DNA from: Limnoperna fortunei
Lineage: Eukaryota > Mollusca > Bivalvia > Mytilida > Modiolidae
DNA: 64,000 nt
Direction: 5' to 3'
Assembly (NCBI GenBank): GCA_944474755.1
Contig: OX104117.1
Coordinates: 73,446,926 to 73,510,925 of the forward strand
Numbering within the stretch: position 1 is the first letter of the stretch; every line of letters begins with the position of its first letter. The notes under the pieces are model-generated. The model had not been told where the DNA came from, made no database searches, and worked only from the letters and a program-made list of their open reading frames with translations. Positions 39,642 through 48,334 of the stretch are shown here, piece after piece. Made by a program: the position numbers and the translations under genes.

Positions 39642-41678
39642 TTAAGATCTGCAGGAGCCACATCTGCAAGAGTTGCCATTCCAGTTATTAATCAGACTCT
39701 TGAACTGGTTAATGTTTGTCTGTAAACGTATCTCATTTGGCAACTCATTCCAGAGTGTGGCTCCAGCATACCTTACTGAGTGAAGTCCACATCCTGTAGT
39801 CCTTACCCGAGGTATCTCAACCAGATTGTCCTTTCTAAAAGAATAATGAGATTGTTTTAAAGTAATAACATCATGTAGGTATACAGGTGACTTTTTATGT
39901 ATAATTTTGAAAACTTCTAATGCCATTGTTCGTAATCGTCTTATTTTAAGGGTAGGTAAGCCTGATTTTAATAAAAGTTCCTCATAATTACAATCGTATT
40001 GTTCATAGATAAAGCGCAAGGCACGTTCTTGTATTTTTTCCATCTTTTTTGTATTATTTTCCCCACAGAAATGCCAAACAACCGGACAGTAATTAAAATT
40101 GGACATAATAAATGAATAATATATTGTTAACCTTCCCAATTTTGATAAATATTTTCTAATGCGTTTTAATACGTTTAACTGCCTTGATGCCTTTTTACAA
40201 ATATTTGAAATATGGGTATCAAACTTTAATTGATAGTCAATTGTCACACCCAGGAGAGTAACTTCATCCTCACATGAAATTTCATTCCCATCCAAATTGA
40301 ATTTTAGACCCCTAGATTTAGTTTTTTTTCCAATGGCAATTGCCTGAAATTTTTCCGGATTAGCCTCCATTTGATTATTCGAAAACCAATTGATTAAAAC
40401 AGCACTTTCATTTTCCAAAGTATTGACTAATCCTTCAATGTCTGAGTCTGAGTGTGACAATGTATTATCATCCGCATAATTGTACAGTGTACTTTCTTTA
40501 ACAAAACAAAATATGTCATTTAGAAAAATATTAAATAGAACAGGACCAAGGATAGAGCCTTGGGGGACACCCTTATAAATATTTTGCCAAGTGCTAAGAA
40601 CTGAACCAACTTTAACACATTGAGATCTGTTTGACAAATAACTATTTAATAAACTAATAGCAGCTCCAGTTAAGCCATAGGCTTTCAATTTTAACAATAG
40701 TAAATCGTGCGGAAGACAGTCAAATGCCTTCGAAAGATCCACCAGGACAGCAGCTACATATTTATTATCATCAACCGCTTTTTTTCAATCTTCAATTACT
40801 TTTAACAATGCTGTATTACAGCCATAGCCAGGTCTAAAAGCTGACAAAAATGGATTAAAGATATTTTCAAAATAATCTATGAGCTGCTGGTAGATGGCTC
40901 TCTCAAAGATTTTTGACACTGCCGGCAAAATACTGACTGGTCTATAGTTACCAGAATCTAATAGGCTGTTTTTCTTGTGAAGTGGCACAACCTGAGCTTT
41001 TTTAAGAGCATCAGGAAATATTGATGTTACAATAGACTTATTGACAAGTTTTGTTATTGGTTGTAGCAAGGCAGGCTTACCTATTTTTAACATTTTTACA
41101 GATATACCATCTATTCTAGTTGCCTTATTTACATTTATCTTATTTATCTGTTTTTCAACAAAGTCATAATCTATGTGTTCAAAATTCAAATTACCTCTTA
41201 TATTGCAATTTTCAGCAATTGCTGCTAAACTTGGGTGGTTATTATCTGCCCGGCAGCTCCCATTTCCAATATCTTTAGCTACATTGACAAAAAAATTGTT
41301 AAAAATTTCTGCAACATCAGATTGGTTATTTATAATTTGATTTTCATTACATAATACAATATTATTTTCAAAAAAACTACCTTTGTTTGTCAAAAAAGGC
41401 TTTATTGTAGGCCAGAAATCTTTTTGCTTGGGACCCCCAAAACAGCGTTCAATAAAGTAGTGACGAATTGATTGTCTTTTCAATTTATTAACATAGTTAC
41501 GTTGTATTCTGTAATATTCCCAATTTACCTTTGATTTGGTTTTTAAATACTTGTTATGAAGCATAGATTTTTTGTAGATGGCATGTCGTAGCTGGTGGTT
41601 CATAAATGGTGCTTGTTTTTGTTTGTTTTTTCGTTTTTTCATGGGGATGTGTTGGTCAATTATAGTTGTAACCTCAGT
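39642..41678 (-). pseudogene. LINE reverse transcriptase, broken by one TGA
   Basis: Two open stretches in the same frame, 40785-41642 and 39642-40742, are separated by a single TGA (40785-40787) and encode the RT. The upstream part has the linker and early RT motifs (NKATRIDGISVKML, GNYRPVSILPAVSKIFER). The downstream part has DLSKAFDCLPHDLL, the KGVPQGSILGPVLF motif, the catalytic YADD box and the C-terminal thumb region ending with FIYEQYDCNYEELL and SVRYAGATLWNELP. These are standard features of CR1/Jockey-clade RTs, which copy the LINE transcript at a nicked target. The protein would join the endonuclease at 41682 but for the TAA at 41679-41681. The downstream ORF alone would lack early RT motifs and cannot be functional. 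Confidence 0.92.
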
Positions 41679-42366
41679 TTAAAAGTAATTATAAGCTGTG
41701 TTAATGTCATTCTCCTGGTCTATCTTGTTTGATAGATTAGCTTGATTCAGATCTTTTATGAATTCTTCTTCATTTAATTGCTTATAACTTCTGTATTGTT
41801 TAAATTGGTTTTTAATTGGTGGAATGTTAGATTTTATTTGTGCTGAAATAATATTGTGGACATCACTCAAACCACAGTTAAAATTTGTGATATTTTGTAG
41901 TAGGTTTTTACTGTTGGTTAGTATGACATCATTGAGTGTTGGACTTGCTTCTTTCGTAAAGCATGTTGGCCCTTTGACAATATTTTCTAAATCACATACA
42001 TCACACACATTTTGTAATCGGGTACACCTGTCTGCTGGTAATAAATCATAATTTAAGTCACCTAAAAGCATAATATGGTCATATCTTACAGAAATTTTAT
42101 CATATGTTTTAATGAAATCATTTGAAAAAACATAGATATCAGCCACTTTTTGTCATTGATGGAAATTTCAACTGATATTGATTCAATTGTCTCACATTCA
42201 AGGTCTTTCTTTCGATCACAGGCAATATCAGATCTTAAATACATAGCAAGACCGCCACCATTAGCTGTTCGATCTTTTCTCCAAAGGTGGTAGTTGTCGA
42301 CTTTAAATTGGGCATCAGGGAAAGAGCTGTCTATCTTGGTTTCTGCTATTACAAGAAGGTCAACTA
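41679..42366 (-). pseudogene. LINE AP-type endonuclease, main part
   Basis: Two frames cover the middle and end of the endonuclease. The first (about 42140-42366) carries AETKIDSSFPDAQF and GGGLAMYLRSDI; the glutamate in AET is the metal-binding residue of the family. The second (41682-42146) carries GDLNYDLL, where the Asp/Asn pair is part of the active site, then SPTLNDVILTNS and GLSDVHNIISAQI, where the SDH motif has become SDVH. The frames differ, and the segment usually found between them is missing, so a small deletion lies near 42130-42146. The TAA at 41679-41681 cuts the link to RT. The first residues of this domain lie across the nested LINE fragment, at 43362-43430. Confidence 0.9.
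42362..42366 (+). repeat. Left target duplication AACTA of the nested LINE fragment
   Basis: AACTA is repeated at 43357-43361. Taking out 42367-43356 and one copy restores the reading frame of the host LINE endonuclease. Confidence 0.85.
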
Positions 42367-43088
42367 TGTTATTTGGTCCACCAAAAAAGATCAAACAATA
42401 TTATAATTTTAGTGTAAAATGTTATGATCATGTTATAAAATCAACTGAGTTTGTAAAATATTTAGGTGTTTATATAGACAAGTATCTAAACTGTGAACAT
42501 ATTGTCTCAAGTATAGTTCAAAAGGTTAATGGGAGACTTAGATTTTTATATAGAAATGCAAGGTGTCTTGACAGCAGATCAAGGATGACCCTCACAAGTG
42601 CTCTAATACAGTGTTACTTTGACTATTCTTGCTCTTCATGGTATAGTAGTATCGGGAAGGGGATCGCAAAGAAATTACAAGTATTACAAAATAAAGTTGT
42701 GCGGTTCATCCTTGGTCTGGGGTCAAGACATAGCATTAATTGTAATATATTAGAACAAGTCAACATGTTATCTGTTGAAAACAGAGTGAAACAACTTAGA
42801 ATTAACCATGTATATAACATTTATCATGGAAAAGCTCCAAATTATATGTCAGCTGGTTTTCGTCTTAACCAAACAGGTACTAGAGGTGCAACAAACTTAA
42901 ATTATTTTGTTCCAAATACAAGAATATGTGGTAATACCAGCTTTTAATATAATTCTATTTTAGATTGGAACAGTTTACCAGCATCAATTAAAAATATTAC
43001 TGAAAAATCATCTTTTAAATTAGCAGTTAAGCAACATTTAAAGTTTTCTGCTAGAGGTTTTGAAGTAAATGAATTTTTATATTACTAA
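42367..43088 (+). pseudogene. C-terminal RT remnant of the nested LINE
   Basis: The frame has FVKYLGVYIDKYLN, then CYFDYSCSSWYSSIG and LQVLQNKVVRFILG. These are typical of the region after the catalytic box in CR1/Jockey-type RTs, at the junction of thumb and C-terminal domain. It stops at a premature TAA (42945-42947) and continues in frame as DWNSLPASIKNITEKSSF to a natural end TAA at 43086-43088. The catalytic YADD part is absent because of the 5' truncation. An apparent start upstream of 42367 lies in the other LINE and is not real. Confidence 0.88.
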
Positions 43089-43356
43089 GCAAAGTTGAAA
43101 TATAATTTTTAAATTAGCAAACTTTTTCAGTAAGTGATTTTAAATATATATTTTGATACTTTTAAATACAAGGACCCCATTGGAAATAAGCTTTTTTCAT
43201 AGCTTTATGGGTTATCCTAGGTAATTCAAGTGCCAAATATGTATTTAGTATATGTGTATGATTTAAGTTTGGGTATATTTTTAAAACGTATGATTTGTAC
43301 GATTGTAAGTCTGTATATTTATACTTGATTTTGCCTAAATAAACATTATTATTATT
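42367..43356 (+). mobile_element. 5'-truncated LINE fragment nested in the minus-strand LINE
   Basis: A 990-bp plus-strand insertion ends with CCTAAATAAAC (AATAAA signal) and an ATT microsatellite tail (43344-43356), and is flanked by AACTA. It keeps only the C-terminal part of an RT and the 3' untranslated region, typical of incomplete reverse transcription. Its protein is not the same family copy as the host LINE: the C-terminal region differs in sequence. Confidence 0.9.
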
Positions 43357-43587
43357 AACTACTTTTGCACTCAACAGATCTATGACGGAGGAAAACTTGT
43401 ATCTCAAACTGTTTATGTTTAAGTAAGCACATATAAATTTACTTAGATGTTTTTTCTTTATGTTATATAGTACCTGAAATATATTGTTGGAACATTCAGG
43501 GCTTACCACCAGCGGAGTTTCATCTTCCAAAACATGCCCGTTGTCACAGTCAGATTCTCCGGATGTTGACACAGAGTTACTAAAATC
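43357..43587 (-). pseudogene. LINE endonuclease N terminus and linker
   Basis: The minus-strand frame from the 9-bp duplication (43579-43587) to the nested LINE fragment carries an acidic linker (ESDCDNGHVLEDE). It then carries FICAYLNINSLRYKFSSVIDLL, interrupted after SAKVV; the N and Asn-rich LNIN motif is the first active-site block of AP-type endonucleases. It continues at 42361 in the same frame once the nested fragment and one AACTA copy are removed. Upstream it joins the PHD part at 45100 after removal of the Mutator-like element. Confidence 0.88.
43579..43587 (+). repeat. Left 9-bp target duplication of the Mutator-like element
   Basis: ACTAAAATC at 43579-43587 is repeated at 45100-45108. 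Removing the 1512-bp insert with one copy keeps the LINE frame (1521 is a multiple of three, and both flanks read Asp-Phe-Ser through the duplication). Confidence 0.9.
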
Positions 43588-43663
43588 GGGTAGTACTTAA
43601 ATACGCCTGCATACGCCTGCCGTAATAGAAGTACGCCTGCAGAAAAAAAGTATACGCCTGCCA
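43588..43663 (+). repeat. Left 76-bp inverted repeat of the Mutator-like element
   Basis: Reads as the reverse complement of 45024-45099 with a handful of mismatches. It contains TACGCCTGC four times, two of them back to back. Confidence 0.92.
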
Positions 43664-43889
43664 TCATATTTATACATTATATTAATTTTTTATGGTGTAT
43701 TATGATGTAAAATTAGTTTTAGAATGAATAATATGTATTTTTTTAGTTTTCAATAAAAGTTTTGAGGAATAACAGGCCATTCATTGTAACGGTGAATTGA
43801 CAACATGGTATAACATGCAAGCGTAGTCTATTCAGAAAATAGGTTTGGTTAAAAGATGGAAATTGAATATCATCCGAAATATTAAAAAT
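43664..43889. other. Interior of the Mutator-like element, left
   Basis: AT-rich, no coding content recognised; a possible continuation of the remnant gene beyond its last recognisable motif. Confidence 0.4.
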
Positions 43890-44441
43890 ATCAGGTTTAA
43901 ATGATTTGGTACCCATGTTTCACTATATGAAATTGCAACTGTAGACCAAAGAATATGAACATGGTTTTTTGTTCTCTTAGAATTTCTAGGTGAAAATGTT
44001 CTAATTATAATTCCAATAGAATTTTCAAAACACCATTAACTGCTGGATAAAGAGATCGAATTGATTTGCCAATGACATTTGAAGCAGCATGAATGACAAA
44101 AGCTCGATGGGTGCAGTTAAAGGAACAGGCCTGCCTTTATTCAACAACAGTATCACTAACAATTAACAGTCAGTCCGTCGTGTTTATGGTCGTAAATGTA
44201 AAAAGCCCTATTCAAAATAATTTCAACAGATGTACGGTACCTTAATTCAGTAGCTAATTTTTTCAGTTTTTGAAATTCCAAGGGATATGGCATTAAGAAG
44301 ACAATTGCCATTCCCTGTTGTCTCCACTGGCCAAAAAATCCGAATGTTACCGAAAAGAGTGGTCGCTATACTGTCAGAGATCCTAATTATTCTAATTACA
44401 TCAAATTCCTTTGAAGTTGAAATTATCTCACTTCTGAACAT
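43890..44441 (-). pseudogene. OTU-type cysteine protease plus vertnin-like remnant
   Basis: Reading the minus strand from 44441 gives a 64-codon frame ending in ETTGNGNCLLNAISLGI. The Gly-Asn-Cys core is the catalytic block of OTU-family deubiquitinases. After a frameshift near 44270 it continues with ATELRYRTSVEIILNRAFY. Further pieces in shifting frames read HAASNVIGKSIRSLYPAVNG (about 44035-44105), then IIIRTFSPRNSKRTKNHVH and WVPNHF (about 43895-44010). The order OTU core, a LYP-V-N block and a W-PNHF end resembles OTU/vertnin-like proteins that I recall as repeated in mollusc and cnidarian genomes; that recollection needs a search. Several frameshifts and stops make it a pseudogene. It may be captured host DNA or a former element-encoded protein. 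Confidence 0.6.
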
Positions 44442-45023
44442 AAATCATAACCTGTCATTTTAATTGGATTAATTGGATTAGCGGTAATTTAACAATTGTT
44501 AATTATGGTGAGTAAAAATCAAACATGACTCGATGATTGGATTACATTTCTTACACATTAATGTACATCAGTCAACTTGGATTTAGCATTGGGCTAAGTT
44601 CATTTTTATATATTCTGTATATATATTATGTTGCTTAATTGTTACAAAAGTAAATTTTCATATTATTGATGTACTTGCGCATTAAATACATTTCTATCGC
44701 CATTTCATATAGATACGAATTCGTAACTCTTGTAAACCATAAGTCGGAAGACTTTATGACATTTTTATTCCAATAAAAGTAAATTATTATACAATAAATG
44801 AATTAATAAATAAATAGTCAAAATGTGGGATTGCATAAACTTATTTGATATAAGATATTTTGTTCAGTGCACATGCGTATACGCGCGTCCATACGGACAT
44901 GACTTAACATAAGGTATTCGCTTAAAAAAAGATAATAAATAAATAAAATACCATTTTTAAGGTTCAAACTGATTTGTTTTACTATTTAAAGTTATTTCTT
45001 GGTGAAATATAAGTCACAAATAG
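44442..45023. other. Interior of the Mutator-like element, right
   Basis: About 580 AT-rich bases upstream of the OTU remnant, with no ORF of note. Promoter or leader of the remnant gene is possible but not visible. Confidence 0.4.
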
Positions 45024-45099
45024 TGGCAGGCGTACACTTTTTTACTGCAGGCGTACATTTATTACGGCAGGCGTATGCAGGCGTATTTAAGTATGACCG
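45024..45099 (-). repeat. Right 76-bp inverted repeat of the Mutator-like element
   Basis: Reverse complement of 43588-43663, again with four TACGCCTGC copies. The 9-bp duplication ACTAAAATC follows at 45100-45108. Confidence 0.92.
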
Positions 45100-45693
45100 A
45101 CTAAAATCTACAGCAGATGCGGATAGATCAGTGTCACAATCCGCATCTCGATCGTTGAGTGGATCAATAAAGAAGGAATCGCTGAATATCGACAAACGAT
45201 CGGAGCAATTAAAGCAGTAGAAATGGTCGTCACAGTTTGAAAGACGTGTGTATTCACCGAGTGAAAGTTCTGTACACTTAAGGTGTGTCCAGAAATCACA
45301 GAAGTCGCATTGAAGTGCTTTTTGATTACCTTTTACAGGCTTGCAGCAGCAAGTGCAAGGGTGTTTTACAGGTCCAGGGTTGAGATGGATGTCACCGCTC
45401 AGTAAAATGGCTAAAATTGTCAAGTAGTTGGTCGGATTTTCCATTTTTCTTTCTATGACTTTTGTTGTTATAGGTCGGCCATGTTGATTAAAAGAGTTCA
45501 CGACTAATGTACTCATAGATTGTAAAATAAGTTCACATTTTAGAACAAGTGTTAAGTCCAAACATGCATAGAAACCTAAGTCTGAGGAATGGTAATCATG
45601 TTGGTATAGCTGAAGGTTGTTCTTTGGGCATATTCGTAGTATCAATGTTGAAAATATCAGAGCCCACATAATGCCTCCTTGTCCGACCGCCAT
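45100..45693 (-). pseudogene. LINE N-terminal region with PHD-type zinc finger
   Basis: The ATG at 45693 opens a frame with a hydrophobic stretch (MWALIFSTLILRI) and then LAILLSGDIHLNPGP, a signature at the start of many CR1/Jockey-like LINE proteins. A Cys/His cluster of PHD type follows: CTCCCKPV-type cysteines, LQCDFCDFWTHLKC, then FYCFNC. The finger probably binds nucleic acid or chromatin and helps form the ribonucleoprotein. The frame continues into the inverted repeat of the Mutator-like element after Asp-Phe-Ser; the original continuation is at 43587. The part in view is undamaged, and the break is the insertion. This N terminus is fused to the endonuclease and RT in one ORF, with no separate ORF1. 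Confidence 0.85.
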
Positions 45694-45714
45694 CTTTTTG
45701 GATTACGATAAATT

Positions 45715-48270
45715 CCACAAAAAATTTGACTTTCTTCATAGGAATTCTCTTTATTTTTCTGTTGATTAATCTCTATAAGCATAATTAAAGTTCAATATAT
45801 ATTAATGAATTGATAATAAAAAAAAAACTTGCATATTTAGTTATATTTTAACATAAATGAATAAATTACATGTTATTTTCATCATATTTTTATAAAAATT
45901 CTAACTCATTTATGTGTTTTCCAAAGATTCCAACTAAATATAAGATTTGATGGATGTTGCAATAAGGTAGTTATGTGAAAGTACAACCCTTCTTTATATA
46001 TTCACTTCTGTAACAGCTGTAGAAATAGTAATGGTAACATTATTTGCTGTATAAATATATATAAATAATAAACTGCAATCAAAGTCAGTGTTTTAGCATC
46101 ACCTCGAATTACGTCCCATTTTTAAACTTTTCATTTCCTGTAAACCATAAACAAACAAGTGGAACTGAAAAACCAAGTGAATTATTGTTTTTTGTACAAA
46201 TTTGACCATCATTCATGGGGACCCAACATTTAAACCAATCACCCAGCCTTTACACAACATTATCCCAATGGAAGAAAGACAATGAGTGAAGATCACTTGG
46301 CTTTTGGCATTGCTCTCCTTACATTGATTGAAGACGTCAAAAAAGGTTGTTACCAAAAATGTGAAGCAATTTATGAAATAATTTGTGAGGGTGAAAAGAT
46401 CATCAGATGAATAAGTAAGTGACAAGCTTAGAAAACAAAGAAACCCAGATGGAACTAGAAAGTTGTGCTAAGTGAATTGCTGTCGTGCAATCAAAATCCA
46501 AATACGCAGTCTCTTTGGCATATTCACTATGAAGTAAGAAAACATGGAATCATCTGCCGAGTTAAAAAAATCGTGTCAGAATTGGCAAAAAAATGGTGGA
46601 ACATAAAATAAAATAATATAATTTATTTTGAAAGTCAGTAGTGTGTTCGCACATTTATTTAATATGTAAACTAGTTGCATTTACAACCCATATAAAGCAT
46701 ATATTCGAATTTAAGTTATTGTGTAGAACGTTCTTGAATATTCATATTTGAAAAATAAAAATGAAGGAAAAACGACCCGGATACGTAAATTGGGCCGACC
46801 CATTCTTTTACGAGCGGACCATAAATTATAGAGACCCCGGACCCAAAATGTTAATTTTGTGTATCCGACTGGATACGTAAATTGGGGGAACCTATAATTA
46901 TACGTACGACACCGGTCAAACAAATGGCTGTCATCGGTAAAAATAGAACATTGTGGTCAAACATAGCTTTTCTCAAATATCTCAAAAATTACAAAAATGC
47001 TACATTTATCTAAAATCTTGGAAGGATCAACTTGTTCAGAAAGATAAATATTGACCTGTGAGTAATTTTTAAAAATGATCATAAAACTAATGTTGGAGTT
47101 TGTATGTTGATTTTTCCCAATTTTTGCATTTAAATCAGTGTTAAAGCCTATTTTTCAGAAACTGTTTAATGAATTAAATTCCAATATGGTAGGAATCATC
47201 ATCTGATTTGTTTTTGTAGTGTATTGGAAAACAAAATAGGCAGATTTGCTTAAAATGTAACATGGGCTTCGACTGTTGGTATTTGCATATTTTTAAAACT
47301 TTTTCTGACACCTGGCAGTGTACATTTGTTTAAAATGGGGTTTTACAATATTGGCCTATAACTTAACAACCATAGCAGATAGAGAAAATTGTTATTGATA
47401 AAATGTTTACCTAGTTATGGTTTACAACAGTTAACTTATAATGTATTTTGATAAACAAATAATTTTTAGAGCTCAGCAACCTAAATACTAGTAATGAAAA
47501 ACACAGGCAAATTATCTCCCTTTAAAAAAGTAAAAAAGAGAATATTTATGAATTGTTATGACTTTATGTAACTATAAACTTCACAATATGTTTATTTGTT
47601 TATATGTCTCATTAACCAACAGTATAGTTGGAAAAAATTAGCATTTCATAAGCTGCAATTTATTTGAAAGAACCATTAAATATTGAAGTAATAGTATATG
47701 TAATATCCTCAACAGAATATTGGACTTATTTATTGTGCAAAGGTTTGTTTTTTATATATTAAAATGACTTAGTCTGTAGTTTAATTAACTCTGACTATAA
47801 AAGAATGGTGTAAAATTATGAAATGTTTTTGTAAAATAAATTATAGCTTGGCACTAAGATCAATATTTTATTGAAAAAAATGAAAAAGGGGCAACTTTGC
47901 GGTAAGCTCACATATACCTTACATCATTTGCCCAGCAATTTCATACCATCAATTAATAACACTATCAGGGTACTATAAGAGAGAACCTTATTTTCTCATT
48001 TTGTCCGAAAACATAATTTTGTTTTTTTCATTGAAAGATAAAACACAATTGTACCTTATTCAAGACATAATATGGTTTCTTTCTAATTAGTTGTCTCAGC
48101 TGAAAATTTTAGCTGTCGAAAATGTAATATTTTCATGAAAAAAAAGTGTAAAAAGCAGGAAAACTGGTTCCCGGTACTTACCAGGTCATTGCAAAAAAAC
48201 GGTTTGGATACCAGAGGAAATATTTTGTCAAAAAACATTTTTGTAGTGCCCATTCATCACACAAAAATTT
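45715..48270. other. Interior of the TTAA transposon, right of the LINE
   Basis: About 2.5 kb of AT-rich DNA. No transposase was recognised; frames at 46213-46425 and 46711-46923 are short and without motifs. GGATACGTAAATTGGG occurs twice (46779-46794 and 46871-46886) within a GC-richer patch. CAAATTATCTCCCTTT near 47508 resembles a motif frequent in mollusc non-coding DNA (recalled, not checked). Confidence 0.5.
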
Positions 48271-48330
48271 ATTAAAATTGGTTGACGCCCCTTGTGGACA
48301 GTTTTGCATGGTTTTCTCAGAGACTGGGTG
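48271..48330 (-). repeat. Right inverted repeat of the TTAA transposon
   Basis: On the minus strand it begins with the same 27 bases as 38536 onward. TTAA follows at 48331-48334. Confidence 0.85.
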
Positions 48331-48334
48331 TTAA

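Larger units (their letters stand above)
43588..45099. mobile_element. Mutator-like (MULE-type) DNA element carrying an OTU-like gene remnant
   Basis: A 1512-bp element with 76-bp terminal inverted repeats (43588-43663 and 45024-45099) and a 9-bp target duplication is inserted in the LINE ORF between its PHD and endonuclease parts. Each inverted repeat holds four copies of TACGCCTGC, likely binding sites for a transposase. A 9-bp duplication with long inverted repeats is typical of Mutator-like elements; tip bases (GGGTAGTACTT and CGGTCATACTT) differ slightly between ends. No MULE transposase domain was recognised, so it is probably non-autonomous. Inside, on the minus strand, are pieces of an OTU/vertnin-like gene. 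The superfamily call rests on duplication length and repeat structure only. Confidence 0.85.
39075..45707 (-). mobile_element. Full-length CR1/Jockey-type LINE with two later insertions
   Basis: A minus-strand non-LTR retrotransposon is bounded by the direct repeat ATAAATT (39068-39074 and 45708-45714). Its 3' end, read on the minus strand, has AATAAAG and a short tail of TCTATG-like hexamers (39075-39100). From 5' to 3' it encodes a hydrophobic N terminus and GDIHLNPGP followed by a PHD-type zinc finger, then an AP-type endonuclease and an RT with the YADD box. All are in what was a single frame of roughly 1180 codons. The frame is intact across both nested insertions once one copy of each duplication is removed. 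It also has its own lesions: TGA at 40785-40787, TAA at 41679-41681, and a frame change with apparent loss of residues near 42130-42146. The native element would be about 4.1 kb. It is dead. Confidence 0.9.
38536..48330. mobile_element. DNA transposon with TTAA target sites, interrupted by a LINE
   Basis: The ends are inverted repeats. Both begin CACCCAGTCTCTGAGAAAAC and continue CATGCAA. After a 10-bp gap in alignment they share TCCACAAGG and CAACCAATTTTAAT (left 38536-38605; right 48271-48330 read on the minus strand). TTAA lies outside each end (38532-38535 and 48331-48334), as in piggyBac- or Kolobok-type cut-and-paste elements. Without the LINE (39075-45707 and its duplication) the element is about 3.15 kb. 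No transposase was recognised: the interior has only short AT-rich frames, so this is a non-autonomous or badly decayed copy. The TTAA reading is the simplest, but the superfamily is not proven. Confidence 0.8.

Noticed and set aside
42294..42366. Start codon of the plus-strand RT frame at 42294
   Set aside because: These bases belong to the minus-strand LINE; the plus-strand LINE fragment begins at 42367. The apparent ORF start is a junction artefact.
43588..45099. TA or TTAA target site for the element in the LINE
   Set aside because: CTTAA occurs near both tips, so shorter borders were considered. They leave the LINE out of frame, whereas the 9-bp ACTAAAATC borders restore it exactly and extend the inverted repeat.
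46213..46923. Short frames inside the TTAA transposon as transposase pieces
   Set aside because: No DDE motif, zinc finger or other transposase signature could be seen on either strand.
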